Assembly (NCBI RefSeq): GCF_014489415.1
Contig: NZ_CP060822.1
Coordinates: 2,899,501-2,963,500, forward strand
Origin: Cylindrospermopsis curvispora GIHE-G1
GTDB taxonomy: Bacteria; Cyanobacteriota; Cyanobacteriia; Cyanobacteriales; Nostocaceae
DNA: 64,000 nt
Reading direction: 5' to 3'
Shown: piece after piece, positions 28,883 through 37,766 of the stretch
Layout: the number at the start of each line of letters is the position of its first letter
Position numbering within the stretch: the first letter of the stretch is position 1
Translations under genes and position numbers: made by a program
Notes under the pieces: model-generated
What the model saw: the letters and a program-made list of their open reading frames with translations, nothing else
Database searches by the model: none
What the model was told of the DNA's origin: nothing

Positions 28883-29395
28883 ATGTTACACTGTCTTACC
28901 ATATGTTATTTACTGTTGAGTATTTTGCTCGTTAGCTGTTCTGCTCCGAGTTCGGCCCAACTCAATGCCACCTTAAATGCTCAGTTACCCCAGTCAAACA
29001 CTAAAGGTCAATACTTGCCAGTTTCCGCTCAAATGACTATTGCCAATGGCAAAAAAATTGATTTGGAAGTTGCAAAAACACCAGAACAGCAGATGATGGG
29101 GTTAATGTATCGTCCAGCTTTACCAGATAACCGGGGTATGTTGTTTGTATTTCCCTCACCCCAACCAGTAGGATTTTGGATGAAGAATGTACCAGTGTCA
29201 TTAGACATGGTATTTATTAACAGAGGAGTGGTTCAATATATCAAGACCGCCCCCCCCTGCAAAAATGAACCCTGTCCTACCTATGGTCCGAGAGTGCTAA
29301 TAGACCAAGTGGTTGAATTAAGAGCTGAACGAGCCCGGGAATTGGGCCTCAAAATAGGACATAGGGTGAAAATTGAGGTGTTCAAACCGCTTTAA
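28883..29395 (+). CDS. DUF192 family lipoprotein
   Basis: A 170-residue protein with a signal peptide and perfect lipobox LVSC at Cys19, then a DUF192 domain (about 52-165) recognised by TPEQQMMGLMYR, GMLFVF, FWMKNVPVSLDMVFI and the CxxxPCPTYG segment. DUF192 proteins are small extracytoplasmic or periplasmic proteins of unknown function. The two cysteines in PPCKNEPCPTYG could form a disulfide or bind metal. Confidence 0.85.
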   Translation: MLHCLTICYLLLSILLVSCSAPSSAQLNATLNAQLPQSNTKGQYLPVSAQMTIANGKKIDLEVAKTPEQQMMGLMYRPALPDNRGMLFVFPSPQPVGFWMKNVPVSLDMVFINRGVVQYIKTAPPCKNEPCPTYGPRVLIDQVVELRAERARELGLKIGHRVKIEVFKPL

Positions 29396-29470
29396 ATACT
29401 GTCTTTATGTAACTAAGAAAAAAGAAACGATATAAGATAATGTGTTTTACCCCCAGGAGGTGAGATAGAA

Positions 29471-29662
29471 ATGGTACAATCGAGATACACCCGTCTGATC
29501 AATTTCCTGCAGGAGGATTTAGCGATTTCAGCAGCTTCCCTAGCTGTCGCTTTGCGTCATCCTGAACAAGATACTGGATCCCTAACCATGATCCTGTGGC
29601 AATATGGACTAATAACTCTAGATCAATTAGAGCAAATCTATGACTGGTTAGAAACTATCTAA
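29471..29662 (+). CDS. DUF2949 family protein
   Basis: A 63-residue cyanobacterial protein of the DUF2949 type (RLINFLQEDLAIS, LWQYGLITLDQLEQIYDWLE). The function is unknown. The Shine-Dalgarno sequence AGGAGGTGA at 29455-29463 is a full match to the 16S tail with ideal 7-base spacing, which is rare in this window and suggests high translation. Small and all-helical. Confidence 0.75.
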   Translation: MVQSRYTRLINFLQEDLAISAASLAVALRHPEQDTGSLTMILWQYGLITLDQLEQIYDWLETI

Positions 29663-29718
29663 ATTCCACCCAGGTGTAGTTAAATACATTCAGACTTTTC
29701 CCACCTTTTTGACATACT

Positions 29719-29738
29719 CCCCGACCTGAGGTACGGGG
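29719..29738. repeat. IS200/IS605-type solo hairpin
   Basis: CCCCGACCTGAGGTACGGGG, nearly the same as the element at 121-141, flanked by TTGACATACT and AATATTGACA. It has no transposase and sits between a + strand gene and the convergent LCP gene, where it may also act in termination. Confidence 0.5.
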
Positions 29739-29783
29739 AATATTGACAGTCGACCTCAAATTTGACTTTTCATTTATTTCTAA

Positions 29784-31280
29784 CTATTTCCAATCTTCAC
29801 CAATGCGAATGGTGAGATCTGCATCTAAATCTCCTTGAGCGGAAACTTCAATTTGACCCACACCCAATATTGTCTGTAGCTCTACTCCCGGTTGTCGAGT
29901 TCCCCTGCGAACAAAGATCTGAGTTTGGCGCTGGTTTTCAGCCCAATCGGGAACGGTGTAAATATTAGCAAAACCCTTGGATTTGAGGAGGTTGATAACT
30001 TTTGCAGTCACTTGAGGTTGACTGCTGGCATTTTGAATGGCAATTTTTAGCTGAGAAACTGAACGAGAGTCTGACTTGACTTGATAGATATCTACCCCAA
30101 CATAATTTTTCAACAGGTTTTGTTGTCCAGTGAGATTCAACCAGTAACTTTCTGGATCTTTACTGAACTTACTAAAGGTACCAGGAAGCATGGTCATTTG
30201 AAAATTATCCCGTTCCACATTGACAGCAAAATTGGCCAGGGCCATCATCTCTTCCATTTTCAAGTTGGTGTCAAAATACTTGCGCATCATACGAGTAAGT
30301 TGGGGTAACCGAGGTAGGACCACGGGATTATTTAAGCGTTGAACCAGTCCACCAATCAGAGCTTGTTGTCTTTGCACCCTAGCTATATCTCCCAGACTAG
30401 ATTCCCGAAAACGAGCAAATAATTCCGCCTGTTCTCCGTTTAGGGTTTGCCACCCACTCACCAAATTTATCGCTGTTCCCCCAGTTTGCTCCTGAGAGGT
30501 CATAGACTGGGGTACAAATATATCTACTCCCCCCAACTGATCCACCAGTTCTCGTAAACCACTGGTGGAAATACGAATATACCGATCTATAGGGGCATTA
30601 CTAAAAGTGCGACTGATTACCCGTGCAGCTAATACCGGACCACCCTTGGCATTAGCTTCTGATATCTTGCTGAGTCCATCTTCCGGTAAGGACACCATTG
30701 TCCCCTTAGGAATGGAAAGCACCCGTATGGATTTATCACTAGGGTTTAACCGCACTAGTAACATGGTGTCACTACTACCGGCAAAACTTTCTGGTGAACC
30801 ATCTAGGGTACCTTTAATCGGTTCAACACCCATTACTAAGATATTCATGGGTCTGGACAGTTGGTAAAGGGAAAGTTTATTCCATAAACCATCCGATACT
30901 TTTAAATGATCTCTATTACTTGGTGTAAACCCGTCATCTTCTGCTTGCTCTAGGTTACTCCATAGGGGAGTCCATAAAGCAACTGCTGACATGAATAGCC
31001 CTGATAAGGTGATGCTTATAGAAAAGGTTAATACCCACAATAGCCAACGAGGCATACTTAATCCTAATTTGTCAAAAAGCTGATATGGAACGGATCCCAT
31101 TAATTCAGCGACTGTTCGTTGACTATTTATACCCCCTGCTGTTACCTCCGCTCCCAATCCCGGATTTGATACGGTCTGAGTTTCAACTGACATAAATTGC
31201 TGCAGTTGCACCTCATGCTCTAAAGCAGTTACCTGTTGAATTCCAAGTTGACTTTCTAACCACTGAACTTGTTTGATCAC
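29784..31280 (-). CDS. LytR-CpsA-Psr (LCP) family cell-wall glycopolymer transferase
   Basis: A 498-residue type II membrane protein: a cytoplasmic N terminus of about 75 residues, one membrane segment (about 80-105, WLLWVLTFSISITLSGLFM), an extracytoplasmic LCP domain (about 140-330) with the conserved Arg/Asp block SDTMLLVRLNPSDKSIRVLSIPK, RYIRISTSGLRELVDQLGGV and ARFRESSLGDIARVQRQQ, and a LytR_C domain at the end. LCP enzymes attach polysaccharides from lipid carriers to peptidoglycan. The GTG at 31280 has a GGGGAGG site 5 bases upstream and is preferred over the TTG at 31298. Confidence 0.87.
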   Translation of the reverse strand: MIKQVQWLESQLGIQQVTALEHEVQLQQFMSVETQTVSNPGLGAEVTAGGINSQRTVAELMGSVPYQLFDKLGLSMPRWLLWVLTFSISITLSGLFMSAVALWTPLWSNLEQAEDDGFTPSNRDHLKVSDGLWNKLSLYQLSRPMNILVMGVEPIKGTLDGSPESFAGSSDTMLLVRLNPSDKSIRVLSIPKGTMVSLPEDGLSKISEANAKGGPVLAARVISRTFSNAPIDRYIRISTSGLRELVDQLGGVDIFVPQSMTSQEQTGGTAINLVSGWQTLNGEQAELFARFRESSLGDIARVQRQQALIGGLVQRLNNPVVLPRLPQLTRMMRKYFDTNLKMEEMMALANFAVNVERDNFQMTMLPGTFSKFSKDPESYWLNLTGQQNLLKNYVGVDIYQVKSDSRSVSQLKIAIQNASSQPQVTAKVINLLKSKGFANIYTVPDWAENQRQTQIFVRRGTRQPGVELQTILGVGQIEVSAQGDLDADLTIRIGEDWK

Positions 31281-31568
31281 AATTACCTCCCCACTCAATC
31301 ACTTTTCAATAAGAATATGTTCATATAAGCTACAAATTTCTGTTATCGCAGGTTAGAACTCAGACGGTGCAGGGGAAATTAGGTTTGTAAGGAACCCAGT
31401 TGAACAACCCAAACCAACCTTGATCTGAAATTAATGTAGACTACTAGATTTTTTATTCAATAATTCCCCATTGGCCAGATGGATTCAGTCAAGATTATCC
31501 CAAATGGCATGAATAATAAATATAGACTTAATATTGTTTCACAGTAGTTCCCATTTTCTGACAACAAC

Positions 31569-32633
31569 ATGACTAGTTCCATGATCCCTGTTATTTTGGC
31601 TGGTGGTAAGGGCGAACGTTTTTGGCCCCTAAGTCGCAAAGACAAACCTAAACAGTTCTTAAATCTGGATGGCAGTTCCCAAAGTTTACTGCAATCCACA
31701 GCCAAGCGACTGCTAAATGTCTCTGGAGGTTGGGATAATCTGTGGGTAATCACTTCCAGCCAAATATGTCAGGGTGTAGAACAGCAATTGCCCAACCTGT
31801 TACCCTCAAACCTGTTAGTTGAATTAGAGGGTAGGGATACAGCAGCTGCGATCGCCTGGGCAAGTTTGGAAATCCAGAAGCGTCATGGGGATGACACTGT
31901 GATTGGATTTTTCCCTGCTGATCACTGGATTGCTGACCAAGAGGCGTTTGAAAACACTCTCAGTGCTGCTACCCAATTAGCAACCAGCACAGAGGCGATC
32001 GTCACTTTGGGGATTAAGCCTAGTTTTCCATCCACTGCTTATGGCTATATTGAACAGGGTGAAAAGGTTGGTAAATTTAATGATCTACCAGTCTATCACG
32101 TTAACCGGTTTACTGAAAAGCCCAACCGAGAAATAGCTGAACATTTTTTATCTACAGGACGTTTTAGCTGGAATAGTGGCATGTTTGTATTTCGCGCTGG
32201 AGTCATACTACAAGAATTACACACCCATACTCCAGAAATTGTCATCCCTTTAGCAGAACATGGACCTGAGATTTATCCTTCGTTGCCTAAGCAAAGCATA
32301 GATTATGCCCTCATGGAAAAGACTAATTTGGCTTATGTCTTACCGGTGGAATTTGGTTGGGATGATTTGGGGGACTGGAATGCCATTGAACGTCTACTCA
32401 AAACTCAGGACAGTGAAAATGTAGAATTAGCTACCCATGTCGGTCTCCATACTCAAGGAACTATTATTTATGCTTCCGATCCCAACGATTTAGTTGTCAC
32501 TATCGGTTTAGAAAATTTGGTGATTGTGCGCGATCGCAATGTTACTCTAATAGTTGACAAGGATCGAACTCAGGAAATTAAGCAGGTGTTAAAGAAACTA
32601 CAGAGTGATCCCCGATTTACGGATCTCTTGTAG
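31569..32633 (+). CDS. manC: mannose-1-phosphate guanylyltransferase
   Basis: A 354-residue nucleotidyltransferase that makes GDP-mannose. The N-terminal LAGGKGERFWPLSRKDKPKQF (about 9-29) is the pyrophosphorylase signature, and FTEKPN is the sugar-phosphate motif. Only the transferase domain is present, without the C-terminal isomerase half of bifunctional enzymes. The product feeds exopolysaccharide and glycoconjugate synthesis, in keeping with the nearby LCP and ABC-2 export genes. Confidence 0.9.
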   Translation: MTSSMIPVILAGGKGERFWPLSRKDKPKQFLNLDGSSQSLLQSTAKRLLNVSGGWDNLWVITSSQICQGVEQQLPNLLPSNLLVELEGRDTAAAIAWASLEIQKRHGDDTVIGFFPADHWIADQEAFENTLSAATQLATSTEAIVTLGIKPSFPSTAYGYIEQGEKVGKFNDLPVYHVNRFTEKPNREIAEHFLSTGRFSWNSGMFVFRAGVILQELHTHTPEIVIPLAEHGPEIYPSLPKQSIDYALMEKTNLAYVLPVEFGWDDLGDWNAIERLLKTQDSENVELATHVGLHTQGTIIYASDPNDLVVTIGLENLVIVRDRNVTLIVDKDRTQEIKQVLKKLQSDPRFTDLL

Positions 32634-32669
32634 GCGAAGGCTTTATGTTTCAGCACATATTCTAATGTT

Positions 32670-33665
32670 ATGTCGATTATCCAAGCTCAAAATCTTAGCA
32701 AATCATATTCAGTTGCCATTAAACAACCTGGTTTTGTTGGTACAATAAATCACTTCTTCAATCGTCAGTATCGTCACATTCAAGCTGTTAAGGGTGTAAC
32801 CTTTACCATAGAACCTGGAGAAATAGTGGGGTTTTTAGGGCCCAATGGTGCGGGTAAAACCACGACCTTAAAAATGCTGACTGGTCTGATTCATCCTTCC
32901 AGCGGATCACTAAAAGTAGGGGGATTCAGTCCTTTTCGTCGTCAAGAAGCATTTTTGCAGAGAATTACCCTAGTTATGGGACAAAAGCAGCAATTATTAT
33001 GGGATTTACCAGCCATAGATTCCCTAAAAATCAATGCTGCAGTATATAATATATCCGATAGAGAATTTCAGCAGCGAGTTGGTGAGCTGACAGAAATGCT
33101 TTCCCTGGGCGGCAAACTAAACCAACCAGTCAGGAAACTGTCTCTAGGCGAAAGAATGAAGGCAGAAATTTTAGCTGCTCTTTTACACCGTCCCCAGGTT
33201 CTATTTTTAGATGAGCCAACTCTGGGACTAGATATTAACGCCCAAGTTAACGTAAGAGATTTCTTAAGAGACTATAACCACATCTATCAATCTACCATAT
33301 TGTTGACAAGTCACTACATGGCGGATATCACAGCCCTTTGTGAAAGAGTGTTAGTAATTCACCAGGGCGAACTCATGTATGATGGCAGACTGGAAGAATT
33401 AATACAGAAATTTGCCCCCTATCGTCAAATCTATATAGAATTGTCCCAGTCACTACCTATTGAAAAACTTACTTACTATGGAGAGGTAGAACATCTGGAA
33501 GGTAGAAGAGTTAGTTTACTGGTGCAAAGGGAAGGTCTAACCCGCACCGTAGCGCAAATATTAGCGGATTTAGACGTAGTAGATTTAACTGTCACCGAAC
33601 CACCAGTAGAAGAAGTAATAGGTAGAGTTTTTCAGTCCGTTCTTATGTCACCAACCCACCGCTAA
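32670..33665 (+). CDS. ABC-2 type transporter ATP-binding protein
   Basis: A 331-residue ABC ATPase. Walker A is GPNGAGKTTTLKML, the signature is RKLSLGERMKAEI and Walker B is QVLFLDEPTLGLD. A C-terminal extension of about 90 residues follows. The permease gene starts 29 bp downstream. Such proteins often work with two permeases, and only one is seen here, since the next gene is tex on the other strand. The substrate is unknown; polysaccharide or lipid export is possible from context. Confidence 0.88.
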   Translation: MSIIQAQNLSKSYSVAIKQPGFVGTINHFFNRQYRHIQAVKGVTFTIEPGEIVGFLGPNGAGKTTTLKMLTGLIHPSSGSLKVGGFSPFRRQEAFLQRITLVMGQKQQLLWDLPAIDSLKINAAVYNISDREFQQRVGELTEMLSLGGKLNQPVRKLSLGERMKAEILAALLHRPQVLFLDEPTLGLDINAQVNVRDFLRDYNHIYQSTILLTSHYMADITALCERVLVIHQGELMYDGRLEELIQKFAPYRQIYIELSQSLPIEKLTYYGEVEHLEGRRVSLLVQREGLTRTVAQILADLDVVDLTVTEPPVEEVIGRVFQSVLMSPTHR

Positions 33666-33693
33666 AGGGAGGGTTCCCAGGAGGTAAATAAAG

Positions 33694-34482
33694 ATGAAGT
33701 ATTTTTTCAGGAAGGCCCACATCCTCCTCACAGTGTATTACGCCTACATGTTAGAATATCGCTCAGAACTACTGTTATGGGTTTTATCTGGTTCCTTACC
33801 CATAATAATTATGGGTGTGTGGAATAAAGCAGCACAGGGGGGAAACTTTGGTTTAAGTCCACTTGACTTTACCCGCTATTTTTTTGCAGTATTTCTATTT
33901 AGACAACTGACGGTTGTTTGGGTAATTTATGATTTTGAAAGAGAAGTGGTCGAGGGGAAACTTTCCAATCGATTATTACAACCCTTAGACCCGGTATTTC
34001 ATCATCTTGCTGGTCATATTGGTGAAAGATTTGCCAGAATGCCATTTATTTTTATAATTGTGGGAATATTCTTTGCCTTTTACCCCCAAGCTTTCTGGAT
34101 ACCCAGTTTTACTAACTTTTTTTGGTTTACCCTAGCTGCAGTCCTATCTTTTGCATTGAGGTTCTTGATTCAGTATACTCTAGGAATGTTAGCCTTTTGG
34201 ACTGAAAGAGCTACATCCCTAGAAAACTTCTGGTTCTTATTATTTCTGTTTCTATCAGGTATGATTGCACCCTTAGAGGTTTTTCCCCCAGCGGTCAAGA
34301 ACTTCGCTTTATGGACACCATTTCCCTACCTAATTCATTTTCCTGCAAGCATTTTAGTTGGTCTACCCGTAGATTTACCCAGGGGATTTTTATCCATCTT
34401 AGCTTGGTTGTGCATATTTGGGGTAGCCAATCGCCTACTATGGCGCTTAGGGTTAAAGCAGTATTCAGGTATGGGAGCTTAA
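33694..34482 (+). CDS. ABC-2 family transporter permease
   Basis: A 262-residue integral membrane protein with about six hydrophobic segments and ABC-2 features (FEREVVEGKLSNRLLQPLDPVFHHL). An AGGAGGTAA ribosome site precedes the ATG. It pairs with the ATPase upstream. Its stop codon overlaps the stop of the convergent tex gene in a shared TTAA. A second permease, expected in many relatives, is not next to it and may lie elsewhere. Confidence 0.85.
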   Translation: MKYFFRKAHILLTVYYAYMLEYRSELLLWVLSGSLPIIIMGVWNKAAQGGNFGLSPLDFTRYFFAVFLFRQLTVVWVIYDFEREVVEGKLSNRLLQPLDPVFHHLAGHIGERFARMPFIFIIVGIFFAFYPQAFWIPSFTNFFWFTLAAVLSFALRFLIQYTLGMLAFWTERATSLENFWFLLFLFLSGMIAPLEVFPPAVKNFALWTPFPYLIHFPASILVGLPVDLPRGFLSILAWLCIFGVANRLLWRLGLKQYSGMGA

Positions 34483-36635
34483 TTAGCCTTTCTCATAGAT
34501 AAACTAATACGTTTTAACTTTTCATTCACCTCCAGCACCCTCACCCTTACCAACTGTCCCACCTTAACTATGGTTTTGGGATCCTCCACAAATCTATCCG
34601 CTAATTGGGATATGTGAACCAATCCATCCTGATGAACTCCAATATCAACAAATGCACCAAAATTAGCCACATTAGTAATAATTCCTTCCAATTCCATACC
34701 CACGGTTAAGTCCCTAATTTCCTTAATTCCCTCCCGGAAGGTGGCATATTTAAATTCCGCACGAGGGTCTCTTCCTGGTTTTTCCAGTTCCCTGAGAATA
34801 TCTCGCAAAGTAGGCTCTCCGATGGCATCAGTCAGGTATTTTTTGATGCCAGTTTTTTTCAGCTGTTCTGCTATTTGGGTAACTTGATTTAATGGTACCT
34901 GTAAATCCCCTGCTATCTTTTCTACCAGGGGATAACTTTCCGGATGAACTGCGGTATTATCCAGGGGATTTTCCCCATTTCTAATTTTTAAAAACCCTGC
35001 TGACTGTTCAAATGCTTTCGGACCGAGTTTTGGCACTTTCAACAGTTGTTGACGATTTTTAAATGCCCCATGTTGATTACGATAGGTGATAATATTATTG
35101 GCAACTGTAGGGGTAATTCCGGAAACAAATGTCAACAGTTCTTTAGAAGCAGTATTCAAGTCTACCCCCACATAATTGACACAACTTTCAACAGTTTCAT
35201 GTAGTTTTTTCTTCAGGAGTTTTTGATCCACATCATGCTGATATTGTCCCACCCCAATGGATTTGGGGTCAATTTTTACCAATTCAGCCAGGGGATCTTG
35301 CAATCTTCTCCCAATACTAATTGCACCTCTGACAGTTATATCTAAATCAGGAAATTCCTCTCTAGCTACTTCACTAGCTGAATATATGGATGCACCGGAT
35401 TCATTGACTATAACCTTAATTGGTTTGGAATCACAATCTCTTAAAACCTCGGTGATAAATTCATCCGTTTCCCGAGATGCTGTGCCATTACCAATTGCTA
35501 TCAGTTGAATCTGATATTTCTCTATGAGCTTTTTTACCATCTGAACCGCTTTTTGCCTCTGTTCCCCTCCCTGGTGGGGAAAAATAGCTTGATATTCTAA
35601 GAATTTACCCGTTGGATCTAAAATCGCTGTCTTACAACCCGTTCTGAACCCTGGATCTATGGCTAAGGTGGGTTTCATTCCTGCGGGTGCAGATAATAAT
35701 AACTCTCTCAGATTTGCTTCAAAGGTTTTAATGGATTCAATATCAGAATAGGTTTTCTTTTCACTAATTACTTCATTAATTAATGAGGTTTTCATCAAGC
35801 GGTTAAAAGCATCCTTTAACATAGCTTGGTAGAACTGTCTGATACTTTGTGTCCGGGTGTGAATTTCCTGAGATTCCAAATAAGAAAGTAGAAAATCCTG
35901 GTCAAAATCAATGTCAAAGACTAAGAGTTTTTCCCCTTCTCCCCTACTTAAAGCTAACATATTATGGGGAGCAATATTTTTGACTTTGACCTGATAGTTA
36001 CGGTACATTTCAAATTTAGTTGTTCCTTCCCCATATTCCTCTTTGATTCGGGAAATAATCACACCCGTTTCCAACACATATTCCCTGATATAGGCTCTTA
36101 GATGAGCCTTCTCAGCTATTTCTTCCGCTAAAATGTCACTAGCGCCTTTTAACGCCTCTTCATTGGTATTCACGCCTTTTTCCTGATCAACATATTTACC
36201 TGCTATGGAATCCAGGGAAATGGATGGACCATTTTTCACATTTAATGATTTAATGAATGCTGCTAAGGGTTCCAGACCTTTTTCTCGGGCAATGGTAGCA
36301 CGAGTGCGACGTTTGGGTTTGTAGGGTAAGTATAAATCCTCTAATTCCGTTTTCTGTAAACAGGAGCTGATTTTCTCTTCCAGTTGGTCCGTGAGTTTAC
36401 CTTGGTCTGATATGGCGCTTAAAACTGCCCGCTTTCTCTCTTCTAGTTCTGTTAGGTATGTATATCTATCGGATAAATCTCGTAGTTGTACTTCCGTCAT
36501 TTCTTGGGTAAGTTCCTTACGGTAACGTGCAATAAAGGGAATGGTTGCACCTTCAGCTAAGAGATCTAAGGCGTTTTGTACCTGGTTAATTTTAAGTCCT
36601 AATTCAAGAGCGACTAATTGGGGAATATTCAACAT
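34479..36635 (-). CDS. tex: Tex family S1 RNA-binding transcription accessory protein
   Basis: A 718-residue Tex protein: an N-terminal helical domain (about 1-180), a YqgF/RNase H-like domain near 310-440 (LAIDPGFRTGCKTAILD), a helix-hairpin-helix region near 480-560 and a C-terminal S1 domain (GMELEGIITNVANFGAFVDIG). Tex binds nucleic acids and supports transcription and stress tolerance. The ATG at 36635 (MLNIPQLVALELG) is preferred over the upstream in-frame ATG at 36677, since homologues start there. A diverged copy of its first 22 codons and leader recurs at 40753-40888. Confidence 0.93.
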   Translation of the reverse strand: MLNIPQLVALELGLKINQVQNALDLLAEGATIPFIARYRKELTQEMTEVQLRDLSDRYTYLTELEERKRAVLSAISDQGKLTDQLEEKISSCLQKTELEDLYLPYKPKRRTRATIAREKGLEPLAAFIKSLNVKNGPSISLDSIAGKYVDQEKGVNTNEEALKGASDILAEEIAEKAHLRAYIREYVLETGVIISRIKEEYGEGTTKFEMYRNYQVKVKNIAPHNMLALSRGEGEKLLVFDIDFDQDFLLSYLESQEIHTRTQSIRQFYQAMLKDAFNRLMKTSLINEVISEKKTYSDIESIKTFEANLRELLLSAPAGMKPTLAIDPGFRTGCKTAILDPTGKFLEYQAIFPHQGGEQRQKAVQMVKKLIEKYQIQLIAIGNGTASRETDEFITEVLRDCDSKPIKVIVNESGASIYSASEVAREEFPDLDITVRGAISIGRRLQDPLAELVKIDPKSIGVGQYQHDVDQKLLKKKLHETVESCVNYVGVDLNTASKELLTFVSGITPTVANNIITYRNQHGAFKNRQQLLKVPKLGPKAFEQSAGFLKIRNGENPLDNTAVHPESYPLVEKIAGDLQVPLNQVTQIAEQLKKTGIKKYLTDAIGEPTLRDILRELEKPGRDPRAEFKYATFREGIKEIRDLTVGMELEGIITNVANFGAFVDIGVHQDGLVHISQLADRFVEDPKTIVKVGQLVRVRVLEVNEKLKRISLSMRKAN

Positions 36636-36704
36636 ATTTTTAGTAATCAATAATACTGAAAACGTTAAAGTCCTCACAAAATGGAAAGTTCACATAACTG
36701 GCAA
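36569..36704. repeat. 136-bp direct repeat, left copy (tex 5' end and leader)
   Basis: This stretch covers the first 22 codons of tex and its leader. The same 136 bp, without gaps and with about 15 substitutions by hand count, recurs in the same orientation at 40753-40888. The two copies bracket the whole repeat-rich block. Confidence 0.85.
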
Positions 36705-36903
36705 TTATAGCTGTAGCCATCAACATTAGGACATAAACTATAAGAGTTCCCATAGCGTCTACCCCATTTCAATGACTAAACCATATAGTTGCGAAGCATT
36801 CCCAACCTGGAGACTGTCTGTGGGGGAGAAAGGGAATCAATTCCCTTACCCGACAGCCCAAGTCGGTTTTCAACTGACTGGTTTTGTAGGTTAGGTTGAG
36901 GGA

Positions 36904-36962
36904 CGAAACCCAACATGTGTTTTACTAATTACGGTACAATGTCAATCTCTTTTAAATGAAAA
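36904..36962 (+). repeat. 59-bp inverted arm, left
   Basis: It matches the reverse complement of 37708-37766 at all but about four of 59 positions, including TAATTACGGTACAATGTCAA. The inner end begins as the widespread CGAAACCCAACA repeat. The arms enclose about 745 bp that may be a decayed mobile element. Confidence 0.8.
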
Positions 36963-37177
36963 GGGCGATTGCGAAGCACTCCCTGTGAGAGATCGCAATA
37001 AAGAATATTACAAACTCATATTACATATCAAATGATAGTTGTCTTTATGTAAAACTATTATGGTGAGATAATTTCAAGCATTCCCTTAGAATTAATGTTG
37101 ATATTATTAACTGAGTATAAATCAAGAATAAAAGTTATATTAATGACATTAAATCAGTAATTAACGAATAATGTGGG

Positions 37178-37304
37178 AAGGTCAGCAAAAACGCTGGAAT
37201 GCCTATTATTTCCTCGGGAACCTCACAGCTTTGTGGTGTAAAGGTTTCAGCCATTATTTTCAGTCTGGTAGAGGTGAAAAGGAGAGAAATTTTGCTGACC
37301 TTCG
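37178..37304. repeat. 127-bp element with perfect 14-bp terminal inverted repeats
   Basis: GAAGGTCAGCAAAA at 37178 and TTTTGCTGACCTTC at the other end are exact reverse complements. The interior has no coding capacity of note. It could be a MITE, a structured RNA or a relict leader of another system. No clear target duplication was found. Confidence 0.6.
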
Positions 37305-37416
37305 CAAAGTGGGTCTAGACACCAGTCAGGGTAAGGGCTTAAAATGGAGGGAACCCCGCTTACCTCAAAGTAAGTGGAATCAGTGGAAACTGCACAAATG
37401 AACCGTTTAGGTTTAA

Positions 37417-37602
37417 AGTAATGAAAACCCGGGCGTTGCATATTTGCGGGATGAACCGGTGTTTGAAACTATTGAAAAATCGTTGAAAACTTGGTTAAAT
37501 CATCCCATAATTCAGCAACGCCAAAACCTGCTTACCTTGAGAGAAGCACTCTTTTACTTATCCTTTAACTTATTACTAGGCGCACTTTCTTTTGGGAAGT
37601 GA
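37417..37602 (+). pseudogene. C-terminal remnant of an unidentified protein
   Basis: An open stretch with no start reads NENPGVAYLRDEPVFETIE, continues as a plausible helical protein (SLKTWLNHPIIQQRQNLLTLREALFYL) and stops at 37602. The upstream frame is closed by a TAA at 37414. It reads like the tail of a real gene rather than random sequence, but no family was recognised. Confidence 0.4.
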
Positions 37603-37707
37603 TCTTAAATTGGCGATCGCAAACAAAAATAAACTAACTTGTGATATTTACATAAAAAATAGTAGATCAATCTTGCTGTCTACACTTGAATAGTTTAGAG
37701 ATGTGTG

Positions 37708-37766
37708 TTTTCATTTAAGACAGATTGACATTGTACCGTAATTACTAAAACACCTGTTGGGTTTCG
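37708..37766 (-). repeat. 59-bp inverted arm, right
   Basis: It pairs with 36904-36962. Its last 12 bases (TGTTGGGTTTCG) are also the first bases of the tandem array, so the array seems to have grown out of this arm. Confidence 0.8.

Larger units (their letters stand above)
36705..37754. other. gene-poor repeat-rich stretch left of the array
   Basis: No intact gene is supported. Contents in order: a GGGAATCAATTCCC hairpin near 36830-36843; the common cyanobacterial repeat (TGTAGGTTAGGTTGAGGG) at 36886; the left inverted arm 36904-36962; a short repeat GCGATTGCGAAGCACTCC at 36965; the 127-bp inverted-repeat element 37178-37304; a C-terminal ORF remnant 37417-37602; and the right inverted arm from 37708. 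Confidence 0.6.

Noticed and set aside
37171-37401. ORF of 76 codons on the + strand
   Set aside because: It mostly reads through the 127-bp inverted-repeat element, and the protein has no recognisable fold or start signal.
36770-37760. Possible CRISPR array or leader
   Set aside because: No set of regularly spaced short repeats is present and no cas gene lies near. The 413-bp units are far too long.
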